A DNA stretch of 54,250 nt. Origin: an uncultured Clostridium sp. (GTDB lineage: Bacteria; Bacillota; Clostridia; Lachnospirales; Lachnospiraceae). Position 1 is the first letter of the stretch, and every line of letters begins with the position of its first letter. The position numbers and the translations under genes were made by a program. This document shows, one piece after another, positions 7,613 to 16,728 of this stretch. The stretch lies in assembly GCA_902496665.1 (NCBI GenBank), contig CABVBU010000022.1:1-54250 (forward strand), written 5' to 3'. Under the pieces are notes generated by a model. That model was given only the letters and a program-made list of their open reading frames with translations. It was not told the DNA's origin and did not search any database.

Positions 7613-8266
7613 ATGACATTTACGCCAGTCGATATGGATAGTTGGGAGAGAAGATCCCATTACGAGTATTATACAAAGCTGTTAAAATGTGGGTACAGCG
7701 TGACGGTGTCTCTTGATATCACCAGGCTGCACCGTCAGGTAAAGGAAAAAGGGCTGAGATTTTATCCGGTATTTGTGTACTGCGTGTCGAGGCAGATCGC
7801 GGCGACGAAGGAATTTCGAATGGGACGGGACAAAGACGGGAATCCGGGATATTATGATGTCCTTCATCCGAACTATACGATCTTTCATGAGGATGATCAC
7901 ACCTTTTCCGATGTGTGGACCGCCTATACGGAAGACTTTTCGGCGTTTTATAAAAATATGTGCAGTGACATGGAAACGTACCGGCATGTAAAGGCGGTAA
8001 AAGCAAAACCTGGACAGCCGCAGAACTTTTATTGTATTTCCATGGTGCCGTGGCTTGATTTTACCGGATATTCTGCGTATACGGAGAGCGGAACGCCGAT
8101 GCTGTTCCCGATCATTACCTGCGGAAAATTTACGGAGCGGGATGGACGGCTGACGATGCCATTCTGCGTGAATATAGCTCATGCAGCGGCAGATGGATAT
8201 CATACGTCCATGTTTATTAACGAATTACAGAAACGGCTTGATACGATCACATTGAAAGAGCTGTGA
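7613..8266 (+). CDS. CatA-like chloramphenicol acetyltransferase family protein
   Basis: This 217-residue protein has the size and fold signature of the trimeric CatA acetyltransferases, which transfer acetyl from acetyl-CoA to chloramphenicol. The catalytic motif usually read as HHxxxDG appears here as AHAAADG, with catalytic His at about residue 190 and the structural Asp at 194; only the first, non-catalytic His is replaced by Ala. The N-terminal WxRxxHYEYY and the VPWLDFTGYS segment also fit the family. GGAG lies 8 bases before the ATG. Chromosomal CatA-like genes are common in gut Clostridia, and not all confer resistance, so I leave the gene symbol blank. Confidence 0.85.
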   Translation: MTFTPVDMDSWERRSHYEYYTKLLKCGYSVTVSLDITRLHRQVKEKGLRFYPVFVYCVSRQIAATKEFRMGRDKDGNPGYYDVLHPNYTIFHEDDHTFSDVWTAYTEDFSAFYKNMCSDMETYRHVKAVKAKPGQPQNFYCISMVPWLDFTGYSAYTESGTPMLFPIITCGKFTERDGRLTMPFCVNIAHAAADGYHTSMFINELQKRLDTITLKEL

Positions 8267-8315
8267 TCAGATCATTGTCCGGATATGACAGGGAAGGAAC
8301 AGGAGGCGGGAATTG

Positions 8316-9002
8316 ATGGGGACACAGACGAAAACACTTGCGGAGCAGGTTGCGGACGGAATCATGAATCTGATCCAGAAGACACCATACAAAGCAGGAG
8401 ACAAGCTCCCAACGGAAAAGGAACTCTGTGAGAGAACGGGAGCAGGAAGAAATACGGTCCGTGAGGCCTTAAAGATCCTTGCATCCAGAAATGTCTTAGA
8501 GATCCGTCAGGGAGCAGGAACCTTTGTGTCTGAAAAACAGGGGATCCCGGATGATCCTCTTGGATTTTCAATGGTGAATGATCATGTTAAGCTTACAAAG
8601 GATCTGCTCCAGGTGAGGATCATGCTGGAGCCGCAGATCGCGGCACTTGCGGCCCAGTGTGCAAAGGAGAATGAGATCAAAGAGCTGGAAGAGATTCTGG
8701 AAGAGATGGAAGCGGCAATGAAAAAGAGGGAGGATTATTCGGAGCTGGATACGAAATTCCACACGAAGATTGCCCAGTGTACACATAATATCGTGATGGA
8801 AAATCTTCTTCCGGTGATCGGAAAAGGTGTGGCTGTTTTTGCAAAGGAGGTTGCACAGACAGAATATGACCGGACATGGATCTCGCATCGAAAGATCTTT
8901 TGTTATATCCGGGATCACAAGCCCTTTGAGGCAGAGATGGAGATGCAGTATCATCTCCTGTATAACACGAGCCGGTATGAGGAAGAGCAGGGCGGATTTT
9001 AA
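8316..9002 (+). CDS. GntR-family transcriptional regulator, FadR subfamily
   Basis: This 228-residue protein has an N-terminal GntR winged helix (about residues 8-72, with KLPTEKELCERTGAGRNTVRE as the recognition part) and a C-terminal all-helical FCD domain of the FadR type, which binds a carboxylate metabolite, often through metal-binding histidines; H-containing helices are seen around TKFHTKIA. ATG 8316 is preceded by GGAGGCGGG. It stands directly upstream of the GlpA-like oxidoreductase operon on the same strand but is separated from it by a terminator and a fresh promoter. It may control that operon; the effector is unknown. Confidence 0.9.
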   Translation: MGTQTKTLAEQVADGIMNLIQKTPYKAGDKLPTEKELCERTGAGRNTVREALKILASRNVLEIRQGAGTFVSEKQGIPDDPLGFSMVNDHVKLTKDLLQVRIMLEPQIAALAAQCAKENEIKELEEILEEMEAAMKKREDYSELDTKFHTKIAQCTHNIVMENLLPVIGKGVAVFAKEVAQTEYDRTWISHRKIFCYIRDHKPFEAEMEMQYHLLYNTSRYEEEQGGF

Positions 9003-9047
9003 GGGATGACGGTTTTGCACCTGCCTGGCTGTTTTGAGCATGAAAAG

Positions 9048-9088
9048 TCTTCGAAAATTTATGGGATAAATTTTCGGAGATTTTTTTT
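9048..9088 (+). terminator. Terminator after the GntR gene
   Basis: TCTTCGAAAATTTA (9048-9061) pairs with TAAATTTTCGGAGA (9067-9080), followed by eight T. Confidence 0.92.
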
Positions 9089-9185
9089 ATAAAGGGAAGA
9101 GAGAGCGAAAATGCCTGTGTGCCGCTCCACTTTGAGATACTGCGGAAAAACAATGAAAAAATATCAGGAAGGTCAGGAAAAGTTC

Positions 9186-9214
9186 TTGTAAAACGATGGG
9201 ATCTGTGGTAAGAT
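9186..9214 (+). promoter_or_regulatory. Promoter of the GlpA-like operon
   Basis: TTGTAA (9186-9191), 17-base spacer, TAAGAT (9209-9214), followed by a leader of about 80 bases to the ATG. Confidence 0.7.
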
Positions 9215-9303
9215 TCAAATGTGAAATAGGTAGGATGAATTTTGACCTGACCATTGTAGAAAATAATAGCAACGAGATAAAATATCCAAAAAGGAGAAAA
9301 GTT

Positions 9304-10776
9304 ATGGGACGATTTGATGTGCTTATCATTGGCGGCGGTGTTGTCGGCAGTGCAATCGCAAGAGAGCTTACAAGATATCAGCTCCGGATCGGTGTGCTGG
9401 AAAAGAATCTGGATGTCTGTTATGAGACGAGCGGACGAAATTCCGGAGTGGTTCATGGTGGCTTCGCATATGATGTAGGAACACTGAAGGCAAAGCTGTG
9501 TGTGGAAGGCAATCAGGGGATGGATGAACTGTCCAGGGAGCTTGGCTTTGTATTCAAACGCTGTGGAAAGGTTCTTGTAGGAAAAACTCCGGAGGACCTG
9601 GAGACATTAAAACGGACGATCGCCCAGGGCGAAAAGAATGGAGCAACAAAGCTTCATCTGCTGAATAAAGAAGAGCTTCATGAGTTAGTTCCGACAGCAG
9701 TTGGAGAGTTTGCCATGTTCTCGGAGAATTCCGGAATCGTAGATCCCTTTAACTATACGATCGCACTGGCAGAGAATGCAGCTCAGAACGGAGCGGAATA
9801 TTTCTTTGATCATGAAGTGACAGGAATCAGCCGTGGAACAAGCGGGACAGGAGAAGATCTTTACACGGTAACGACAACGCACGGAACCTTTGAGTCTCGT
9901 TGGGTGATCAACAGTGCCGGACTTGGCTGCGGTAAGATTTCCGATATGCTTGGTATCAAAGGATATCGCGTGATCGGCTCCAAGGGAGATTACATCATTC
10001 TGGACCGCAGGACCGGAGACCTTCTTCCGATGCCGATCTACCCGGTTCCGAGTAATACATATATGGGAATCCATGTTACCAATACGACGGATGGAAATGT
10101 AATTATCGGACCGAATGCAGAGATGACTGAGAATTTCACGTACTATGGAGTGCCGCAGGAGAACATGGATTACCTTGCAAAGAGCGCGTCTGAGATCTGG
10201 CCGTATATTAAAAAGTCAGATTATATCCGTAACTACTCCGGAATCCTGCCGAAGTGGGTGGATGAGAACGGAACGATCCAGGATTTCAAGATCGAGATCC
10301 GTCCGGAGCTTGCGCCGCATGCGGTGAACCTTGTAGGAATCGAGTCTCCGGGACTTACGGCAGCAGTTCCGATCGGACGTATGGTGGCACGGATGATGCA
10401 GGAATACGAAGCATTTAAGGAAAATCCGGAATTTAACCCGAAACGGGAGGGAATTATCCGGTTTGATGAGCAGGATGACGAGACAAAAGCAAAGCTGATC
10501 GCAGAAGATCCGGATTACGGTGAGGTGATCTGCCGCTGTGAGAAGGTAACAAAGGCAGAGATCCTCAAGGCGATCCACAATCCGCTCGGAGTTCATACGA
10601 TGACAGGAATCAAGTACCGTACAAGATCCATGATGGGTCGCTGTCAGGGCGGTTACTGCCAGATGAGAATTGAAAAAATGATCGAGGAAGAGCTCGGTGT
10701 GAAGGATACGGATATCCGGTACGCAAGACAGAATTCCTGGATGTTTACCGGAGAAGTGAGAAAGGAGGAACAGTAG
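9304..10776 (+). CDS. FAD-dependent glycerol-3-phosphate dehydrogenase-like protein with BFD-type [2Fe-2S] domain
   Basis: This 490-residue flavoprotein has an N-terminal FAD site (VLIIGGGVVGSAIAREL at residues 6-22) of the DAO/GlpA family, then a C-terminal BFD-like domain with cysteines near 410, 412, 446 and 451 (CRC...RCQGGYC) that should bind a [2Fe-2S] cluster. It resembles GlpA of the anaerobic glycerol-3-phosphate dehydrogenase GlpABC and related bacterial oxidoreductases. ATG 9304 follows AAAAGGAG. It is the first of three genes with near-zero spacing; the partners are a second flavoprotein and a four-cysteine protein, and together they match the GlpA/GlpB/DUF1667 arrangement of Clostridia. 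The substrate could be glycerol 3-phosphate or another 2-hydroxy acid. Confidence 0.85.
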   Translation: MGRFDVLIIGGGVVGSAIARELTRYQLRIGVLEKNLDVCYETSGRNSGVVHGGFAYDVGTLKAKLCVEGNQGMDELSRELGFVFKRCGKVLVGKTPEDLETLKRTIAQGEKNGATKLHLLNKEELHELVPTAVGEFAMFSENSGIVDPFNYTIALAENAAQNGAEYFFDHEVTGISRGTSGTGEDLYTVTTTHGTFESRWVINSAGLGCGKISDMLGIKGYRVIGSKGDYIILDRRTGDLLPMPIYPVPSNTYMGIHVTNTTDGNVIIGPNAEMTENFTYYGVPQENMDYLAKSASEIWPYIKKSDYIRNYSGILPKWVDENGTIQDFKIEIRPELAPHAVNLVGIESPGLTAAVPIGRMVARMMQEYEAFKENPEFNPKREGIIRFDEQDDETKAKLIAEDPDYGEVICRCEKVTKAEILKAIHNPLGVHTMTGIKYRTRSMMGRCQGGYCQMRIEKMIEEELGVKDTDIRYARQNSWMFTGEVRKEEQ

Positions 10777-10777
10777 G

Positions 10778-12010
10778 ATGGAAACACGTGATGTGGTAAT
10801 TGTCGGCGGAGGTCCGGCCGGACTTGCGGCAGCCGTAGAACTTTATAAAAAAGGGATCAGGAATGTTCTGATCGTAGAACGTGAAAAGACCATGGGCGGT
10901 ATTTTACGTCAGTGTATTCATGACGGTTTCGGTCTGACGAGATTTGGGGAGACCTTAAGCGGACCGGAATATGCACAGAAATTTATTGATGAGGTCATGG
11001 AATTAAAGATCCCGTATGTGACCGATACGACTGTTCTTTCTGTATCTCCGGATAAGGTTGTAACCCTTGCTTCTTCGAATGGTTTAAAGAAGATCCAGGC
11101 AAAAGCTGTGATCCTCACCATGGGCTGCAGAGAGAGGACAAGAGGCGCTCTTGGAATCCCGGGCGAACGTCCGACAGGAGTGTTCACAGCAGGTGTTGCA
11201 CAGGCTTACATCAATCTTTATAACCGCATGGTCGGAAAAGAGGTCGTGATCCTCGGTTCCGGAGATATCGGAATGATCATGGCGAGACGTTTAACCTTAG
11301 AGGGTGCTCACGTACAGGCTGTGTTTGAGATCCAGCCGATCCCGAGCGGACTTCCGAGAAACATTGAACAGTGTCTGAATGATTACGGAATCCCGCTGTA
11401 TCTGAGCCACACGATCACAGATATCCACGGAAATGAGCGTGTGACAGGCGTTACCGTTGCCCAGGTGGATGAGCACATGAAGCCGATTCCGGGAACGGAG
11501 AAGGAATACAATTGTGATACGGTAATCCTCTCAGTCGGTCTGATCCCGGAAAACGAGCTTTCCATCGATGCCGGTGTTACGCTTGATGCAAGAACAAAGG
11601 GTGCGGTGGTTGATGAATATTTCCAGACAGAAAAATCCGGCTTCTTTGCAGCAGGCAATGTCCTCCATGTTCATGATCTGGTAGATTTTGTGTCCATGGA
11701 AGCAGAAAAGCTGGCAGACGGTGTTGCGGAATATGTGGAAAACGGCAGCCTGCCGGAGTGCACGATCCCGGTGAAAGCAGCTTCCGGCATCAATCATACG
11801 GTGCCGATGAAGGTCAGCGGAAAGAAAGATGTGACGATCTCCATGCGTGTCGGACGGAAGTTTGAAAATTGTACGATTGAGGTTAGACAGGGAGAAAAGG
11901 TTCTTGCGAAAAAGCATTTAAAGAAGGCGCTTCCGGCAGAGATGATCCAGATCCCGGTTAAGAAAGAGGCGTTTGAAGGAGAGCAGGAAGTGGAGGTGTG
12001 CATCTTATGA
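10778..12010 (+). CDS. FAD/NAD(P)-binding oxidoreductase, partner of the GlpA-like enzyme
   Basis: This 410-residue protein has two Rossmann motifs, for FAD at residues 7-23 (VVGGGPAGLAAAVEL type) and NAD(P) near 155-165 (VVILGSGDIGMIMARRL), and a C-terminal FAD motif (TEKSGFFAAGNV). It lacks the CxxC redox pair of thioredoxin reductases. It begins one base after the previous stop and ends overlapping the next gene by four bases, so the three products are translationally coupled and probably form one complex, passing electrons from the substrate flavin through iron-sulfur centres. Proteins of this type are often annotated as sarcosine oxidase alpha-like or HcnB-like. Confidence 0.85.
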   Translation: METRDVVIVGGGPAGLAAAVELYKKGIRNVLIVEREKTMGGILRQCIHDGFGLTRFGETLSGPEYAQKFIDEVMELKIPYVTDTTVLSVSPDKVVTLASSNGLKKIQAKAVILTMGCRERTRGALGIPGERPTGVFTAGVAQAYINLYNRMVGKEVVILGSGDIGMIMARRLTLEGAHVQAVFEIQPIPSGLPRNIEQCLNDYGIPLYLSHTITDIHGNERVTGVTVAQVDEHMKPIPGTEKEYNCDTVILSVGLIPENELSIDAGVTLDARTKGAVVDEYFQTEKSGFFAAGNVLHVHDLVDFVSMEAEKLADGVAEYVENGSLPECTIPVKAASGINHTVPMKVSGKKDVTISMRVGRKFENCTIEVRQGEKVLAKKHLKKALPAEMIQIPVKKEAFEGEQEVEVCIL

Positions 12011-12369
12011 TTAGAAAAATGACATGTATCGTATGTCCGAATGGCTGTGAGCTTGAGGCGGAGATCGTGGATGGAAAATGCATCTCCGTAAGTGGAAATT
12101 TATGCCCGAAGGGAGCTCAGTATGCGGCGCAGGAGGTCGAGGCGCCGAAGCGTACGATCGCAAGCTCTGTGGCTGTGAAAAACGGAGTTCTCCCACTTGT
12201 CAGCGTGCGGTTAAATCGTGCGGTGCCGAAGGAGAAGCTGTTTGAGGTGATGGCGGAGATCCGCAAGCTGTCCTTAAATGCACCGGTTCATACCGGTGAT
12301 CTGATCGTAGAAAATATTTTAGGCCTTGGAAGCGATCTGATCGCGACGAAAAATGTAGAGAAACAGTAG
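12007..12369 (+). CDS. DUF1667 four-cysteine protein of the GlpA-like complex
   Basis: This 120-residue protein carries the DUF1667 cysteine pattern at its N-terminus: CIVCPNGC at about residues 6-13 and CPKG near 34, suited to bind an iron-sulfur cluster or zinc. Its ATG overlaps the stop of the upstream flavoprotein (ATGA), with GGAGGTG ahead, and it always co-occurs with such flavoproteins, so it is likely a small redox subunit, functionally analogous to GlpC though not similar to it. No membrane segment is seen, so how electrons leave the complex is open. A nested hairpin structure follows at 12389-12479. Confidence 0.85.
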   Translation: MIRKMTCIVCPNGCELEAEIVDGKCISVSGNLCPKGAQYAAQEVEAPKRTIASSVAVKNGVLPLVSVRLNRAVPKEKLFEVMAEIRKLSLNAPVHTGDLIVENILGLGSDLIATKNVEKQ

Positions 12370-12388
12370 TGTAGAAGATCATTTGGAG

Positions 12389-12479
12389 GAGTCCGGTGGT
12401 TCTCTTTGGAAATGCGAAGGAAGCGGCTGTATTTTGACAGAAATTCCTACGAATTTCTTAAAAGAGTGCAGCCGGACTC
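12389..12479 (+). terminator. Nested hairpin structure, probable terminator of the GlpA-like operon
   Basis: Outer arms GAGTCCGG (12389-12396) and CCGGACTC (12472-12479) enclose a perfect hairpin, AGAAATTC (12439-12446)/GAATTTCT (12451-12458). Only a short T run (TTTG) follows the outer arm, so termination strength is uncertain. Confidence 0.5.
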
Positions 12480-12488
12480 TTTGTCTGA

Positions 12489-12517
12489 TTGAAAAGAAGC
12501 TGAATCTGTGCTATGAT
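12489..12517 (+). promoter_or_regulatory. Promoter of the nucleotidyltransferase gene
   Basis: TTGAAA (12489-12494), 17-base spacer, TATGAT (12512-12517). Confidence 0.75.
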
Positions 12518-12566
12518 ACCTCCATATGAGTGTGAAAGAAACAGCAGAAAAAAGGAGGACTGTTAC

Positions 12567-13487
12567 ATGAAAAAGACATCTCTTGTCATCATGGCAGCAG
12601 GAATTGGAAGCCGTTTTGGCGGCGGGATCAAGCAGCTTGCCCCGGTGGGACCGAGCGGTGAGATCATTATGGACTATTCGATCCATGACGCCCTGGAAGC
12701 GGGATTCGATAAAATTATCTTTATTATAAGAAAAGATCTGGAAAAGGATTTCAAGGAGATCATCGGAAACCGTATCGAGAAGATCGCTCCGGTAGAGTAC
12801 GCGTACCAGGAGATGGACGATCTTCCGGAGGGCTTCTCTGTTCCGGAAGGAAGAAAGAAACCGTGGGGAACCGGTCAGGCGATCCTTGCGGCGAGAAATT
12901 TAATTAAGGAGCCGTTCCTTGTCATCAACGCGGATGACTATTACGGAAAAGAAGGTTTCAGGATCGTCCATGATTACATGGTAAATGAGATGGATGACAC
13001 AAAGGACACCTTCGATATGTGTATGGCAGGGTTTATCCTCTCCAACACCTTGAGCGAAAACGGTCCTGTAACCCGCGGCGTGTGCACCGTGGATGATCAT
13101 GGATACCTCTCCAAGGTCACAGAGACATATGATGTATATAAGGCCGGGGACGGCATGCACGCGGCAGACCACGACGGAAACCCGGTTACCGTGACAGAAG
13201 ATCAGCATGTCTCCATGAACATGTTCGGTCTCCCGGCATCCTTTGTAAAAGAACTGGAAAAAGGATTCCCGGAGTTCCTTTCTAACGTGAAAGAGGGAGA
13301 TCTGAAGGCAGAGTACCTTCTTCCGGCAGTGATCGACGGATGCATCCACAGCGGAAAGGGAACTGTCCGTGTGCTTGAGACAAAGGATAAATGGTTTGGA
13401 GTTACTTATAAGGAAGACAAACCGGCAGTTGTTGCATCGATCCAGAAGCTGGTAGATGCAGGCGTTTACCCGAAGAAACTGTTCTAA
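12567..13487 (+). CDS. Sugar-phosphate nucleotidyltransferase family protein
   Basis: This 306-residue protein opens with the nucleotidyltransferase signature, MAAGIGSRFGGGIKQLAPVG, followed by an NADDYYG segment near residue 117 that provides the metal-binding Asp. This is the fold of enzymes that join a sugar phosphate to a nucleoside triphosphate. It lacks the C-terminal left-handed beta-helix of GlmU or GlgC. It stands alone behind its own promoter, with AAAGGAGG upstream of ATG 12567. The sugar and nucleotide cannot be told from sequence; no capsule or teichoic acid genes are adjacent. Confidence 0.8.
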   Translation: MKKTSLVIMAAGIGSRFGGGIKQLAPVGPSGEIIMDYSIHDALEAGFDKIIFIIRKDLEKDFKEIIGNRIEKIAPVEYAYQEMDDLPEGFSVPEGRKKPWGTGQAILAARNLIKEPFLVINADDYYGKEGFRIVHDYMVNEMDDTKDTFDMCMAGFILSNTLSENGPVTRGVCTVDDHGYLSKVTETYDVYKAGDGMHAADHDGNPVTVTEDQHVSMNMFGLPASFVKELEKGFPEFLSNVKEGDLKAEYLLPAVIDGCIHSGKGTVRVLETKDKWFGVTYKEDKPAVVASIQKLVDAGVYPKKLF

Positions 13488-13656
13488 GAGCATTGTGCTG
13501 AGAGGCTGTACGTTTACAATATTGTCCGCAAACGGATAAGAACAGCCTGATCAGCCGGTCATGGTACGATCATAGTAAAGTGAAATGGTAGCTTTCCCGC
13601 TCTTTTTGCATATGATAATCCTGTATAGGGATCAGCAAAGGAGCGGGAACGTTTTT

Positions 13657-14106
13657 ATGGAGAAGATTTACCGGGGATATCCCCTGGAAGTAAAAAAGGG
13701 TTACGGAATTTTTAACCCAGAAAGGACCTGTTCGTCCGAAGGGCCAAAGAAAGTCCCCTGGATGCTTTACCGTAGAGAAGAGCAGAGTGGAAAAACGGAG
13801 CTGACCGGAAATGAATCCCGGTCAGAGATCGATTATCTTCGAGGTCTCTATCCGGCATCGGCAAAGCAGGACCAGATCCTGGCGGAGGAGGCATGCGATC
13901 TCCTGGAATACCCCGGAAGTCCCATGTATGACGAATACCCGGACCGGGAATTCTTATATCGGGAGCTTTCAAAAGTGAGACAGCGTCATCTGGAGGAGAC
14001 CGCAGGTGGTAAAGAAGAACAGGATCTTTTACAGGTACTGTTTATAAATGAGATCTACAGGAGACGGATCTTAAACAGAATGGAAAATCAGAGCAGTGAC
14101 AGATAG
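13657..14106 (+). CDS. Uncharacterised protein, 149 residues
   Basis: I do not recognise this protein. It is hydrophilic and charged, without signal peptide or membrane segment, and is rich in Glu, Arg and Tyr. The C-terminal half reads as two helices with acidic and basic clusters. The start is uncertain: ATG 13657 has GGAGCGGGAA about 8-16 bases upstream, and the open frame extends back to 13585 over a hydrophobic stretch that overlaps probable promoter sequence (TATGATAAT near 13611). It is 20 bases before the 826-residue protein gene and probably shares its transcript. Confidence 0.6.
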   Translation: MEKIYRGYPLEVKKGYGIFNPERTCSSEGPKKVPWMLYRREEQSGKTELTGNESRSEIDYLRGLYPASAKQDQILAEEACDLLEYPGSPMYDEYPDREFLYRELSKVRQRHLEETAGGKEEQDLLQVLFINEIYRRRILNRMENQSSDR

Positions 14107-14126
14107 ACAGAGCGAGGAACAGTAAG

Positions 14127-16607
14127 ATGAAGACCGGCAAGAAAGTCATGATCCTGCTGCTTATTTTTGTGGCGGCAGTGATCGTTTATTTTATACACCC
14201 AGTTGGGAAGAAAGAAGAGCATGGAATCACAGAGTACACGGCGATGGAGAAGGCAAAATTTCCGGTACTCTATGCGACGATGGGAGACCGGGAGATGGCG
14301 CCGGTGTTCGGCCAGACGGAGGAGCGCGGCGTGACCGCAGACCGCGGCAGCCTGATCGTGCTTCCGGAAGACCGGAAACTCAAGGTACGGTTCGCCGGTA
14401 CGACAAAGATCCAGGGACTGCGCTATGAGATCCGAAGCCTCGATACAGAAGACCTGATCGAGCGCACCCAGGTCACATCTCTTGACGCAGCCGTAAATGG
14501 AGACAGCGAAAATGCCGTAAGCGCAGAGCTTCTGATCCAGAATCTTCTTGAGACAGGAAAAGAGTACCGTCTCGGTGTCTGCGCGACTCTTTCCGACGGA
14601 TCCGAGGCCTGGTATTACATGCGGATCGTGGAGCAGGACCAGGGCCATGTGAACGAGATGCTGGCGCTGGCGGAGGAGTTTTCCTCAAAGACATACAAGT
14701 ACAGCGATGCCCAGAGCCTGGCCATGTATATGGAGACATCACCCAGCGCAAACAGTTCGGCACTGGGAACTGTGACGTTAAAAGACACTTTCACCCAGCT
14801 CACGTGGGGCTCTCTGAGCGTGGAGCGGACCGGTGAGGCGTACACGAAATTAAAGGAGCTGTCCGGAAATCTCGCCAATGTGGAGATCACGACCCATGTG
14901 ACGGCGAAGAACGGCGAGAAGACGGAAACCTACGAGGTGACAGAAAACTTCACAATGAAGTGGGCATCCCAACGGATCTACATGATGGATTACGAGAGGA
15001 CCATGACGGAGCTCTTCACAGGAGATTCCGATCTATTCTCTGGAAAACGGATCATTCTGGGAATCGGAAACGGTGACGGAGTCCATGCCGTAAAGAGTGC
15101 GGGGGGCCAGTACACAGCGTTTGTGACAGACCGGGAGCTGTGGGCATATGACAGCGGTGAGAATGTTGGAGCCAGAGTGTTCGCCTTCGGCGGCGCGGCA
15201 TCCGACGATATCCGTGATAACGTGCCGGACCATGGCGTCGAGATCCTTTCTGTGGATGAGGACGGCGGAATCGACTTTATCGTCTACGGAAGAATGAACC
15301 GCGGAACCCATGAGGGCAGCACGGGAATCGCCTACTATCACTATGCGATGGACCAGAATGCCCTGGAGGAGAAATTCTTTATTCCATCCACGGAACCTTT
15401 TGAGGAGCTGAAGGATGATCTTTCCGTCCTCGCACACCGCGGAATGAACGGAATCTTCTATTTCTATATGGACCATGGAATCTACGGGATCGATCTGAAG
15501 AGCCTGGAGTATGTGGCACTTGCTTCCGGTCTCACAAAGGACCAGTTTGCGGTCAGCGCGGATCACTCCCGGGCGGCATGGCAGGAAAATACAGGAATCT
15601 GGGATTCCCAGACGATCCAGATCATGGATCTCGACACAGGGGACAAGACCCAGCTCGGCGGACAGGCGGGTTCCGTATCAAGAATTTTGGGTTTTGTCGG
15701 AAATGACTGTATCTACGGAACCGGCGACAGCGGGGATTACCTGATGTCCAACGGCCGTATAATGGGATCCTATTTAAAGAGCATCGACATCGTGGACCGG
15801 GAGATGAAGTCCGTGATGCACTATGAGAAGCCGGGTTCCTGGATCCGCGAGGTATCTGTGGATGACAGCCGGATCCATATGAAGACCGTGACAAGCAAGG
15901 ACGGATTTTTCGGAACATATTCCGAGGACACGCTGGTCTGCAACGCGGAGATCCTTCCGGGAAAGACCGACGATATCGGCTGGTACGCGTCGGATCAGAA
16001 AGGACAGGTCCTGTTTGTCCAGCTTGACAGGGATATCGAGGCGGCAAAGAAGAAGATCCGTCAGGCATCCCCGAAGCTTGCGGAGAGCAGCGAGACTGTA
16101 AAGCCGATCAAGACAGCTGTCTGCAGGACAACAGAGTTTTACGCCTACGGACGGGGCAGATTCCTCGGACGGTTTGTGGAGTTCGCGGACGCGGCGGAGA
16201 CGGCGTACAACAGTATGGGATTCGTGACAGCGGGACGTGACCGGATCATCTGGGCGCGCGGAAACAGGGCGAGCGCTTCCTACATCAGGGATATCTCATC
16301 GGCATCAAGGCTGATGGAGCGATACCGTGATTCCTTCGAGTCGAACCAGACGATGGAGGATGGAACCTTCCTTCTGGACGCCTCCGGCAGCAGGATCGCC
16401 CAGGTGTTATACTTTGTGGGACAGAACATTCCGGTGTTAGCCTACACTGGAGAAGGAACGTCCATGTACCTGACCGGCTATGACCAGACACATGTCCGTG
16501 TGTATCATCCAGAGAGCGGGGCGGCGGAAGTCCTGTCCATGGATACGGCGAACCAGGTGTTTGGGGCAGCGGGGTATGATTTTATCTGCTGCGTGCCAAC
16601 CACATAG
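14127..16607 (+). CDS. Large membrane-anchored extracellular protein of unknown function
   Basis: This 826-residue protein has one N-terminal membrane segment (about residues 7-23, MILLLIFVAAVIVYFI) with a Lys-rich start, so the rest should be outside the membrane. Residues 30-240 look like beta-sandwich material. The middle (about 300-640) has repeated strand patterns with aspartates, such as DHGVEILSVDEDGGIDFIVYG and QIMDLDTGDKTQLGG, that suggest a beta-propeller. The end (about 755-826: PVLAY...YLTGYD...VRVYHPESG) resembles a C39-like peptidase domain, but the His usually just before xxxGYD is missing, so it is probably inactive. It lies upstream of murA, which has its own promoter. A cell-wall role is only a guess. 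Confidence 0.7.
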   Translation: MKTGKKVMILLLIFVAAVIVYFIHPVGKKEEHGITEYTAMEKAKFPVLYATMGDREMAPVFGQTEERGVTADRGSLIVLPEDRKLKVRFAGTTKIQGLRYEIRSLDTEDLIERTQVTSLDAAVNGDSENAVSAELLIQNLLETGKEYRLGVCATLSDGSEAWYYMRIVEQDQGHVNEMLALAEEFSSKTYKYSDAQSLAMYMETSPSANSSALGTVTLKDTFTQLTWGSLSVERTGEAYTKLKELSGNLANVEITTHVTAKNGEKTETYEVTENFTMKWASQRIYMMDYERTMTELFTGDSDLFSGKRIILGIGNGDGVHAVKSAGGQYTAFVTDRELWAYDSGENVGARVFAFGGAASDDIRDNVPDHGVEILSVDEDGGIDFIVYGRMNRGTHEGSTGIAYYHYAMDQNALEEKFFIPSTEPFEELKDDLSVLAHRGMNGIFYFYMDHGIYGIDLKSLEYVALASGLTKDQFAVSADHSRAAWQENTGIWDSQTIQIMDLDTGDKTQLGGQAGSVSRILGFVGNDCIYGTGDSGDYLMSNGRIMGSYLKSIDIVDREMKSVMHYEKPGSWIREVSVDDSRIHMKTVTSKDGFFGTYSEDTLVCNAEILPGKTDDIGWYASDQKGQVLFVQLDRDIEAAKKKIRQASPKLAESSETVKPIKTAVCRTTEFYAYGRGRFLGRFVEFADAAETAYNSMGFVTAGRDRIIWARGNRASASYIRDISSASRLMERYRDSFESNQTMEDGTFLLDASGSRIAQVLYFVGQNIPVLAYTGEGTSMYLTGYDQTHVRVYHPESGAAEVLSMDTANQVFGAAGYDFICCVPTT

Positions 16608-16628
16608 GTTTCGTTCCTTAAGAAAAAC

Positions 16629-16656
16629 TTTACATTTTTCCCAGATATGTTATAAT
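16629..16656 (+). promoter_or_regulatory. Promoter of murA
   Basis: TTTACA (16629-16634), 16-base spacer, TATAAT (16651-16656), with an extended TGT just before the -10. It is located about 70 bases ahead of murA. Confidence 0.75.
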
Positions 16657-16728
16657 CATAACGAAAACAAGCTGGGACGAATGCGGGATAGCTTTGTCCT
16701 TTTTTAGATATATAGATAGAGGTGCGTA

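Larger units (their letters stand above)
9003..9303 (+). other. Intergenic region before the GlpA-like operon
   Basis: This 301-base gap contains a strong terminator (9048-9088), a promoter (9186-9214) and a leader of about 80 bases. I see no clear FadR-type operator palindrome. No small gene is supported. Confidence 0.6.

Noticed and set aside
13497..13560. AGGCTGT/ACAGCCT hairpin after the nucleotidyltransferase gene as a terminator
   Set aside because: The loop is long and no T run follows, so I do not list it as a terminator.
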